From Azolla pinnata (Eukaryota; Streptophyta; Polypodiopsida; Salviniales; Salviniaceae), in NCBI GenBank assembly GCA_037176905.1, contig JBBBWG010029043.1, forward strand, positions 7,100 through 55,183: a stretch of 48,084 nt of DNA, in the 5' to 3' direction. Numbering within the stretch: the stretch's first letter is position 1; every line of letters begins with the position of its first letter. The notes beneath the pieces are model-generated. The model made no database searches. It was given only the letters and a program-made list of their open reading frames with translations, and was not told the DNA's origin. The position numbers and the translations under genes are program-made. Positions 1 to 7,889 of this stretch are shown piece after piece.

Positions 1-235
1 TCATCATCACGGTTCATCATTCGCCGCCATCACCATCATCGTCATCACGGTTCTTCATTCGCTACCATCATCATCATCACGGTTCTTCATTCATCACCAT
101 CATCGTCATCACGGTTCTTCGTTTGCCACGATCATCATCATCTCAGTTCTTCATTCATCACCATCATCATCATCACGGTTCTTCATTCATCACCACCGTC
201 ATCATCATAGTTCTTCATTCATCATCATCATCATG
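1..235. repeat. CAT/ATC-rich minisatellite, about 32-bp unit
   Basis: About seven imperfect copies of a unit that begins GGTTCTTCATTC and continues with CATCATCATCAC-type triplets. The spacing is 32 bp for the clearest copies and 38 bp for the first. One frame (position 2 to 301) stays open from the window edge and would read His/Ser/Ile-rich, but the repeat itself explains this. It could be the tail of an exon lying outside the window; nothing else supports that. Confidence 0.8.
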
Positions 236-579
236 ATTAACCGCCATCACCACCACCACCATCATCATCCACTGATGCCAGAAACTAAAATATTTGTTTA
301 GATATTATAACATCCGAATTGCCTAACCATGCTCTCATACTAACCCGTAAGGCTGCTTGTACAATCTCTATCACAGACATCTGTTCCTCCTTGAAAACAA
401 AGGAACACCTAACCACCTATAAGTTTCATTGAATTATTCGACACCATAAAATTATTGGTCTTGAACCCGATATTTCAAATAATAAAATCTAAAGCTTAAC
501 CATTAAGGTAACTTATCATAACGTAAAATTATAAAGGTCATTTTTCGTAGTTATTGTTGTATCAGATCATAAAACTCTA

Positions 580-612
580 GAACTTTCTAGCATATTCTAG
601 AAATTTCTAGAA
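580..612 (+). promoter_or_regulatory. Phased heat-shock-element array
   Basis: GAA and TTC trinucleotides alternate at exact 5-bp steps: GAA 580, TTC 585, imperfect GCA 590, TTC 595, GAA 600, TTC 605, GAA 610. The last four form a perfect nTTCnnGAAnnTTCnnGAAn element, the binding site of trimeric heat-shock factors. It lies 75 bp before a TATA box at 687-694. The mirror copy in the other arm (about 955-993) keeps the TTC/CTAGA flavour but has lost the phasing. Confidence 0.6.
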
Positions 613-686
613 CAATATCTTAGATTATTTTAGGTCTATAACATTGTAAAACATTATACAAATATTTAGGTTATTTTATATAAACC

Positions 687-694
687 TATAAATA
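687..694 (+). promoter_or_regulatory. TATA box in left arm of the inverted repeat
   Basis: TATAAATA in the context CCTATAAATAGAGAC. The inverted copy on the minus strand is at 911-918 (TATAAATA read on the minus strand). Both would direct transcription into the 180-bp spacer between the arms. Confidence 0.5.
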
Positions 695-1394
695 GAGACA
701 TATAGATCATATCAAAATAATACAAATCAACATCAATCTTAAGTTCTAAGCCAACCATATATATTCATTTTATTCTAATAAACTCGCTTTTTTATTATCA
801 ATTCACTCTCATATCTTTTTCTATTATTTTATATTTTCTATCAATCGTCAAATCTCTTATTTTGTTCCGACAGTTTGATTCGAACTGTTTTGATTTGATT
901 TATATGTCTCTATTTATAAGTTTTCTATAAAATAATATAAAGATTTATAGAGTGTTCTAGACCTATAATATTCTAGGATGTTCTAAAGTTTTCTCTAATA
1001 CAATAATCACAATTAAAAGCAACCTTTTATTATATAATGTAATAATGAGTTATTTTAACGGTTAGGTTTCAAATTTTACGATACAAGGTCACAGGCAGTT
1101 CAAGTCCAGGTGAAACATATATTCATGGATTCATGACACATGTAATCACATGATCTTCTTCTGCCCCTTGTGTCATGTGGCCCTCTTCATCAACATCACA
1201 AACAAACAAAACATCCTAAGCTACATAGTCGACAATCGTACTTGCAAATAAGAAATTAAGCGTTCCCCCACCATTTTTAATGGTCTGAGGAGTGTGTTGG
1301 AGGTATGATGCCGATAATACCTCGTGCATTTGCTGACACATTGAATTTTCGCCTCTAATTCTAACTAGTTAATAACCAACATTTGGAAAATTTA

Positions 1395-1815
1395 TAAAAA
1401 AAATACCTAACAAAATTATAAATTACATTTTAACGCTTACCAAAACTAGAAATTAGAAATTAACGCCTAGTTTTAAAAAATAACGTGCAATCGATTGATT
1501 AACACCAACTCAACTAAGTATGAGTTCAATTAACATCAAATTAACTAAATGATTAATGTTAAATTACTTCATTGACATCAAGTTAATGTGTTAATTATCA
1601 ATTAACTAGATTCGAAATTTACTAACTTTTGTTAATTGAATATATAGTAAGGGAATATATTAAGATAAAGTATCGAGAATTGATTAGAAATAAAATCAAT
1701 ACTACTGGAACCAATCAGGTGTTAATTTTTAGCGGAGGATAAAATCAGGCGTTAATTTGTAATTATTGATTTAAAAATGTAATTAGTAGTTTGGTTAGGT
1801 GTTTTCCTGGTAAAT
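1395..1815. mobile_element. MITE-like element with terminal inverted repeats of about 70 bp
   Basis: The left end (from 1395, AAATACCTAACAAAATTATAA...) matches the reverse complement of the right end (to about 1815, ...GGTTAGGTGTTTTCCTGG). Both termini carry the sub-motif ATTAACGCCT. The interior is AT-rich and has no coding frame. Related ends occur at 1911-1990 and 47780-48075, so this is a dispersed non-autonomous family. Exact borders and target-site duplication are not resolved. Confidence 0.55.
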
Positions 1816-1910
1816 CTCCCTAATAAAATCTGTAAGTATCGATATATCTATATTTGAATATAAGATAGAAGAATCCATATATTTATATTTTCTAAATAGG
1901 GAGAAGTAAC

Positions 1911-1995
1911 CAAAAAAAAAACGCCTAACAAAATTATAAACTACATTTTAATGCCTACTAGAATTAAAAATTACAAATTGACGCCTAGTCTTACT
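1911..1995. mobile_element. Partial copy of the same MITE-like family
   Basis: AACGCCTAACAAAATTATAA followed by ACATTTTAATGCCTACTAG matches the left terminus of the element at 1395. No matching right end is visible downstream, so the copy is truncated or its other half has diverged. Confidence 0.45.
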
Positions 1996-2996
1996 ATTCG
2001 TATTTATTAATCGGCGTTTGTGCTAATTCAGCCATAATCTTGATCCCCCCAACCCCCTTCCAATGCAATTATCAGGCCACTGATCAATTAATCTTCCCCT
2101 AATTTGGATTGCTCAGGGTAATTATCAGCAGTAATTGCATTAAGCGATCGAGATTGATGGCCCAATTACACGAGAGACAATCAAGACTATAGCACCGAAT
2201 CATTAGGAAATAGCAAGTATTGCAGTAACGAATTTGTAGTAAATTCTAATTTAATTAGTAACGGCACATGAACGCGATTTATAATTTTTGGTAGGAGCGC
2301 CAAATTATTATTAAAAAAGTTTTGTGGCAATTCTTGGAAAAATGGGAATCAAAGAGGTTTTGGCACCCGTTCCTGCGAAAAGGTTGATGAATGATGATCA
2401 TGGTGATGGTGATGATTGTGGTTACGATGGAGCTTGATTCATGGTTTGATTCAGGGTCCCTAATCGCTCCCAATCAGTGCTAATCCGATCCGGTGCTTAG
2501 TCCTGAACCCCCTGAACCGTCGCCCGCATCTGCTTCTGCAGGAGAAGATCGATCGATCGATCGATCGATCACGGCGATGGCGATGGTGCTGGCGATGGTG
2601 ATGGTGCAGGATCCGTGGCGATGGCGATGGTGATGGCTGCGTATCATCGATCGATGCTCCGCCCCATGACCGATCTTGATCACGTGCTGCTGCCGCCGCC
2701 GCGGATCAGGCGACAATAGGGCGGTGCAAGCGCAGGATTCATGGCGAAGATCATAGGCCCGATCATCGCTGCTGTTTCATGGCCCCGACGGGCAAGTAAG
2801 ATCACGAAGAAGAGGAAGAGCAGCAGTCGAATTCAGTAGCCGGAATCCACGGTCATCTGCACCGCAATCATCGCGGATCCAGATCGATCCTGAGAAAGAA
2901 GAAGAAGAAGATCGAGGCGACGACGACTGACGACGACGACGAAGAAGAAGAAGAAGAAGGGACGATGATCTGCAGGAGGAGAAGATCGTGAGGAGG
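1996..2996. other. Intergenic stretch upstream of the histidine-rich ORF
   Basis: There is no gene I can support. Composition changes from AT-rich to GC-rich near 2480. Simple sequence includes (GATC)n at about 2548-2570, GGCGATGGTGATGG-type triplets at 2575-2640, and purine-rich GAAGAAGAAG/GACGACGAC runs at 2890-2960, which could be 5' UTR of the following ORF. No convincing TATA box was found. Confidence 0.5.
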
Positions 2997-5066
2997 ATGC
3001 AGGAAATCTCGTGGCGTTTGGCGCCTGCGTGGGAGCACGCCCAGCGAAACCCTAATCTGTATGCGCCCTACAGCAGCCTGCACATGCTGATGGACGGCCA
3101 CGATTCTCCATCGGATGGATCGTCAGATCGCCACCGTCGCCACCGCCATCATCACCATCGCCACCATCGCCACCATCACCATCATCACCATCCTCTCCAT
3201 CATCATCATCATCATCATCATCACCATCGCCATCATCGACATCAAGGCCATGACCATGACCATGACCATCATCACCATCGCCATCATCCTGACGCCCAAA
3301 ACCATGGCCATGACCATGACCATGACCATCATCACCATCGCCATCATCCTGACGCCCAAAACCATGACCATGACCATCATCACCATCGCCATCATCCTGA
3401 CGCCCAAAACCATGGCCATGAACATGACCATGACCATGGCCACCATCATTACCACCGCCATCACCATCATCTTGATGATCACAACGCCCAAAACCACCAT
3501 CATGACCATGACCATGGACACCATCATGACCATGACCGTGACCATGACCCTGGCCATCATCATGACCACGACCATGACCGCGACGATGACCATGGCCACC
3601 ATCATGACCATCCTCGTCCCCATCGTCAGCATGTGGATCATCAGATCAGGAAGCCCCCAGCCACAGCTGTAAGAAGAAGAAGAAGCAGATGCAAATCTGA
3701 TTGTGGGCGATTGTTCAGATGCTTGGGCAGGGAGGTAATCACCGCGAGTTATGGCGATACTGCTGCTGCGGCTGCGAAGAGGAATCAGCAGGCCCCGTTC
3801 TGCAGCATCGTGCTGAATGCATGCTCCTTCGGCGCTGCGGCAGCTCCGCGGATCATCGGATCATCGTCAGCTGATGATCGTCATGGAGCTAGTGCAGTCG
3901 CTGCAGCTGGCGATCGATCATCGCATGAGCACGATACAATTGGATCGAATGCTGCAGGAACTGGAAGACGGATCGACGATCTTATCATAACATGCAGCCC
4001 GCAATGCGGAGATCGGCCCCTGCAACCACGTCGATCGTCGTCGTCGTCGTCGTCAACTGGCATTAATCCGCGTCGAATATTGTCGGCTACAAAGAAACGA
4101 ATCGAGCTTGACAGGATTTATAATCCGGCGGCAGCTACCGATTCCAGTTACGACCATTCCTCGACGAATCGATCGTCGAACACGATCGCAGAAGCAGCCA
4201 ATCATCAGACATGCGCCGATTCTGCGAACCCGCACCTAACGAGCTCATGCCACGGTGCAGATGATCATGATGATGAGATCGACGGCGATCGTGCATTAAT
4301 GTCCTCCTTAGATCAGGCGCATGGTGTTAACGTGCCTGCAGCCGCGATCGAGCCGTATAATTCGGTGCCGATCGATGGGGATGATGATGATCTGCTGTCG
4401 AGCTCATTGTATGGTATCGTGGAACCGTATTCGAGTCGGAATATCGACGCAGAACCGCTAGGTTCATCAGTGGAGCTGTATTCGTTGGTGCCCCCAGATG
4501 TAGGGGTTAAATCTTATCCATCTGCCAGAGTTGGCGGCCTCGCGGATCACATGGTCAGAATAACATCAGTACCAACACAAGAACAACAAGAACAACAACA
4601 AGAACAACAACAAGAACAACAACCACAACAACAACCACGACAACGGGTTAGAACACCGACTCGTTCCTCTAATTCGGCAACAATCGCCCCTAACCAACCA
4701 TCGGAGGAATCGCATCGGCATGATCATCGTGCAATGTCTAGCGAGGCGATGAGGTTAGCGATGAACATTAAGCCAAAGCAGAAGCAGAAGCAGATCAACG
4801 ATCGGTTCAGATCTGCATCGGAGGTGGTCCCAGTACTGGCTCTGTCGCAACACGGCGAGTGGCCCACGCCTCCCCATCTATCTGCTAGGAGATGCCATGC
4901 CCGCCTCAACACCAAATCTAGCGGTGGATGGTCCAAGCGCTTCCGCTCTCTGTTGCTCGACCAATTACCAGCTGCTAATGCGGATATCGATCCAATGTCC
5001 CATGTTCTTCTGCATGCAGGATCTTGCCAATCCCAGCATTGTCATCATCACCATCGCCAGACATGA
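2997..5066 (+). CDS. Histidine-rich low-complexity protein of unknown function (putative, intronless)
   Basis: A continuous frame of 689 codons from ATG 2997; an in-frame GTG lies 9 nt upstream. Residues about 45-215 are His/Asp/Arg-rich, including HHHHHHHHHH runs and tandem HDHDHDHHHHRHHPDAQNHG-type units. A basic, Cys-bearing patch follows (RRRRSRCKSDCGRLFRC), then an ordinary-looking region, a Gln-rich stretch near residues 530-550 and a His-rich C-terminus. No transmembrane segment, signal peptide or known domain is recognised. His/Asp clusters often bind Zn or Ni, so metal binding is an inference. The case for coding rests on the roughly 470 codons after the repeat staying open in non-repetitive DNA. 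The case against: no homologue recalled, and triplet repeats open several frames here. It could be a lineage-specific gene or an expressed repeat. Confidence 0.45.
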   Translation: MQEISWRLAPAWEHAQRNPNLYAPYSSLHMLMDGHDSPSDGSSDRHRRHRHHHHRHHRHHHHHHHPLHHHHHHHHHHRHHRHQGHDHDHDHHHHRHHPDAQNHGHDHDHDHHHHRHHPDAQNHDHDHHHHRHHPDAQNHGHEHDHDHGHHHYHRHHHHLDDHNAQNHHHDHDHGHHHDHDRDHDPGHHHDHDHDRDDDHGHHHDHPRPHRQHVDHQIRKPPATAVRRRRSRCKSDCGRLFRCLGREVITASYGDTAAAAAKRNQQAPFCSIVLNACSFGAAAAPRIIGSSSADDRHGASAVAAAGDRSSHEHDTIGSNAAGTGRRIDDLIITCSPQCGDRPLQPRRSSSSSSSTGINPRRILSATKKRIELDRIYNPAAATDSSYDHSSTNRSSNTIAEAANHQTCADSANPHLTSSCHGADDHDDEIDGDRALMSSLDQAHGVNVPAAAIEPYNSVPIDGDDDDLLSSSLYGIVEPYSSRNIDAEPLGSSVELYSLVPPDVGVKSYPSARVGGLADHMVRITSVPTQEQQEQQQEQQQEQQPQQQPRQRVRTPTRSSNSATIAPNQPSEESHRHDHRAMSSEAMRLAMNIKPKQKQKQINDRFRSASEVVPVLALSQHGEWPTPPHLSARRCHARLNTKSSGGWSKRFRSLLLDQLPAANADIDPMSHVLLHAGSCQSQHCHHHHRQT
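3240..3430. repeat. In-frame 60/48-bp minisatellite inside the histidine-rich ORF
   Basis: Units contain CATCATCCTGACGCCCAAAA followed by CCATG(G/A)CCATGACC. Spacing is about 60, 60 and 48 bp, all multiples of three, so unit gain or loss preserves the frame. It encodes the repeated HPDAQNH segment. The opposite strand is also open across it (Met/Val-rich), as expected for a CAT repeat. Confidence 0.7.
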
Positions 5067-6139
5067 TGCCATCATGGATCGATCCATCTCGTCCTCGACG
5101 AACCCCATGCTTGTAGCTGTATTATTGTCCATGTAAAGCTCAAATTCCCCACCATCGACTCCAGCACTGCATCGGCACTATGTATCCGCCCCCAGGTCCA
5201 CTGATCCTGCACATCTCTTGTCCAACTTTAGCGAGGCTCGACGTGGTAATGTCAAAAGCAGAGTGCATCGAGAAACTGCTTCTTCAGCATCTCGGCTTCG
5301 AGGAGCGCTAGACGATCTCGGCACCGATGGAAACTGGATTTCGGTCCACGATCGTAATTCGCATGCATGATACACAGTTCCACTATGCCAACGTATGATC
5401 TATGCACAACTGCATGAGCAGTCGATTTACGTATGTATGGTCACGACGCTGAGTATTCGAATGATCGTCCCAGCTCACCACTCCATTGATTATTAATCGT
5501 AATTACACGCATTCTAATAGGATTTCTTGCAAACAGAGTTCACGTCGCCAAACTTGTCAACGTGCATGGTGCTATGCAAGGAGAATGTCACCTCTCTCTC
5601 TATCGATTAAACATATCAACATACGTAGTTACTAGTTACGTTATGGTTTGGTCCATCTTCTGGAACGCTAATATAGTGTTATGAACCCAATCCCAGGGAA
5701 CACTAAAGCTTCATAGTGTCTTTTCTGCCTAGGTGTGGGTACTCCGCATCTTCACAGACATGTCTATTTCACCGAGCCTTTCTCCACCTCCAACAATGCC
5801 GTGAAAAGCTAATAAAAGGCAGATTCAAGAGACAATGCATGCTTTGTCAGCTTCTATCATTCTATGCAGTAGCTGATTGCAGATCGACAGAAACGCACAA
5901 GTGGCAAAAGCCCATGACGATATCAAGCCCATTGGGTCAATTGCATCGCGACACATCTCGGGGCAATCAGACGGATTTGTTTTTCAGCCACGTCTCGGTG
6001 TGAGTTGGATCAAAGGGGGCTTCGGAGGAGCTCCGCCCTCTGTCAATCGACGAGTATGCAATGCAATATGTATAGTCACAGAACCGTTGGATGGAGTTCT
6101 CGTGCCGTCTCGAAACCCCTCAAGTCAGACAAGTTTTCG
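5067..6139. other. Intergenic, no gene seen
   Basis: About 1.1 kb between the histidine-rich ORF and the 48-bp repeat. Short open frames (for example around 5716-6003 and 5877-6149) show no family similarity, biased composition or supporting signals. Confidence 0.5.
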
Positions 6140-6285
6140 GACACTATAAACATGATATTTTTACCTTCTATAAACATAAGATGTTTTGGACACCATAAAC
6201 ATGATCTTTTACCTTCAATAAACATCGGATGTTTTGGACACTATAAACGTGAACTTTTACCTTCTATGAATATCAAATGTTTTGT
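6140..6285. repeat. 48-bp tandem repeat, three copies
   Basis: The unit reads GGACACTATAAACATGAT...ACCTTC.ATAAACAT...GATGTTTT and recurs at 48-bp steps with some divergence. Because 48 is a multiple of three, the frame 6005-6367 stays open and gives a 16-residue repeat; I regard that frame as an artefact. Confidence 0.75.
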
Positions 6286-6324
6286 AGTTGTAATCGTCAT
6301 CGTACTCTTCATAAATGAGTGGAT

Positions 6325-6875
6325 ACACAAACATTATTGTACGCGTTGTCTCATCGGCCTAAGCTGACGTTAATATATCTTTCTTTTGTTCTTTGTTTTG
6401 CACAACATAATTGGGTTTTTACCTAAAAAATCACCCAACAAAATCGCCCAACAAGAATCGCCCAACAAAAATTGCCCAACAAAATCGCCCAAAACAACTA
6501 TTCTAACCCTATAGAAACATTATTGTACACTTCGTCTCATCGGCTTAAGCAGACGTTAGTATATCTTTCTTTCTTTCTTTGTTTTCCACAACAGAATGGG
6601 GTTTTTACCTCAAAAATCGCCCAACAAAATCGCCCAAAACAAACTATTCTAGCCCTACAGAAACATTATTGTACACTTTGTCTCATCGGCCTAAGCAAAC
6701 GTTCGTATATCTTTCTTTCTGTCTTTGTTTTGCACAGCAAAATGGGGTTTTAACCTCAAAAATCGCCCAACAAAAATCGCCCAACAAAATCGCCCAACAA
6801 AAATCGCCCATCAAAATCGCCCAACAAAAATCGCCCAACAAAATCGCCCAACAAAATCGCCCAAAACGACTATTC
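6325..6875. repeat. Nested tandem repeat: 146-186 bp units containing ATCGCCCAACAAAA arrays
   Basis: The long unit, anchored on ACATTATTGT, starts at 6331, 6517 and 6663. It includes CTCATCGGCCTAAGC, a CTTTCTTTCTTTGTTTTGCACA segment and a 14-15-bp short repeat (ATCGCCCAACAAAA), which expands to about nine copies at 6760-6870. The array stops about 20 bp before the telo-box and start region of the helicase gene. Confidence 0.8.
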
Positions 6876-6896
6876 TAGCCCTACATAGCGCAGGAT

Positions 6897-6906
6897 ATTA
6901 GGGTTT
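6897..6906 (+). promoter_or_regulatory. Telo-box (ATTAGGGTTT) with downstream CTT-rich leader
   Basis: ATTAGGGTTT followed at once by (CTT)n/(CTG CTT)n. Telo-boxes (AAACCCTA and its complement) together with pyrimidine-rich leaders are known promoter features of plant genes for translation and RNA handling. It sits just before the inferred 5' UTR exon of the helicase gene. The transcription start is not located. Confidence 0.4.
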
Positions 6907-7062
6907 CTTCTTCTTCTTCTGCTTCTGCTTCTGCTTCTGCTTCCTTCTTCGCGCGGAGGTGGAGAGCGTCTCCTGAGCGGGTGCCCAAGCACGCATCCCC
7001 ACACGCACAATCACGCGCGCTTCTGCTTCCACTGCCTCCTTGCAACTCGATCTGAAGGGCAG
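6907..7062 (+). other. Inferred 5' UTR exon of the UAP56-type helicase
   Basis: The pyrimidine-rich leader ends at a donor, GGGCAG|GTCAGT (7062/7063). The next acceptor, TTTTACAG, ends at 7879, ten bases before the start ATG. This implies an 817-bp leader intron, a common arrangement in plant housekeeping genes. Its 5' end is unknown. Confidence 0.45.
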
Positions 7063-7889
7063 GTCAGTCTTGCTCCTCCTCCTCGCCTTCCTTCGCCTCT
7101 CACATCTCCCGATGCGATTCAAAACTTGCAGAAAACCGTGGGTCTTGCGATGCTATTGGTGTTTGTTTCTGTTTTCTGCAGAAATGCGATGCTCCATGCT
7201 TTGCGATGGCGTTATGCTGTGATGTTTGCGGTTAAGTTTCTTTAGCGTGGGAAAAATCTTAAGTGAAAGTAACGGAGGTTTTACAAGATCACTGTTTTAC
7301 AGCGGGCTTAGTAATTTTGCATTAGAGCTCAAGGATTTCACAGCAGACCTTTCATTCCCACTGTTCCTTGTTTTATTTTATAGGGCCCTTTTCTCATGGG
7401 CATTGGGGGGATTTAACAGTCGAGTTTATTACAGAACCAATTTCTAGCTGCGAATGTAGGGTATTATTATGAAACGACAGCGCAGCAAAGGTTCAAAGTA
7501 TTGCGGCACAGTGGAATCAGCAATTTCCTCCATAATCTTTTTTTACACTGATTTTCACTTAAGCGAAGCTAGCCATTTTCTATAATCTACTGAAGTAGCT
7601 TAGCCCGTTATTTTGGTCGGAGGGATTTTGATAGTTCTGTCTGGTATGCTTGCTTTTCGGTTGTAAAATTTTGAACTAAATAAAAGTTAAAGTTTTGAAA
7701 TGTAATTTGCATTCCATATGGGGACTTGTGATTCGCATTGTTGTTTGTGGCGAATCGAGTTTTCAGGTGAATCCATGGAAGCTTTTTCCTTGTGCTAAAC
7801 TAGAGACAAAGATTTATATCATTGATTGGAGATCTCTATTCGAATTTTCTAAGGTTGGCTTACGTGTTCCATTTTACAGGTTTGGAAGC

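Larger units (their letters stand above)
457..1110. mobile_element. Long inverted repeat (foldback/LTR-like element) with about 220-250 bp arms
   Basis: The reverse complement of roughly 457-712 aligns with roughly 893-1110. The best blocks are the TATA region (TATATGTCTCTATTTATA seen in both), a CTAGA-rich stretch, and an outer block that reads GGTTAAGCTT.../GGTTAGGTTT.... About 180 bp of AT-rich DNA lies between the arms. The inner part of each arm looks like an LTR-type promoter pointing inward; the outer part resembles a tRNA-derived Pol III promoter. No protein-coding remnant is visible. It could be a foldback transposon, a MITE-like element or two inverted solo LTRs. The ends are approximate and no target-site duplication was identified. 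Confidence 0.6.

Noticed and set aside
3115-3672. Alternative frames over the CAT repeat (Thr/Ile/Met-rich on +, Met/Val-rich on -)
   Set aside because: They end with the repeat, while the His-rich frame continues far beyond it.
5716-6367. Short plus-strand frames including a 120-codon one with 16-residue repeats
   Set aside because: The open frame is explained by the 48-bp tandem repeat; no family or splice support.
6472-6878. Frames with repeated IAQQKSPNK-like peptides
   Set aside because: Translation of the ATCGCCCAACAAAA array; no stop is possible in this unit in those frames.
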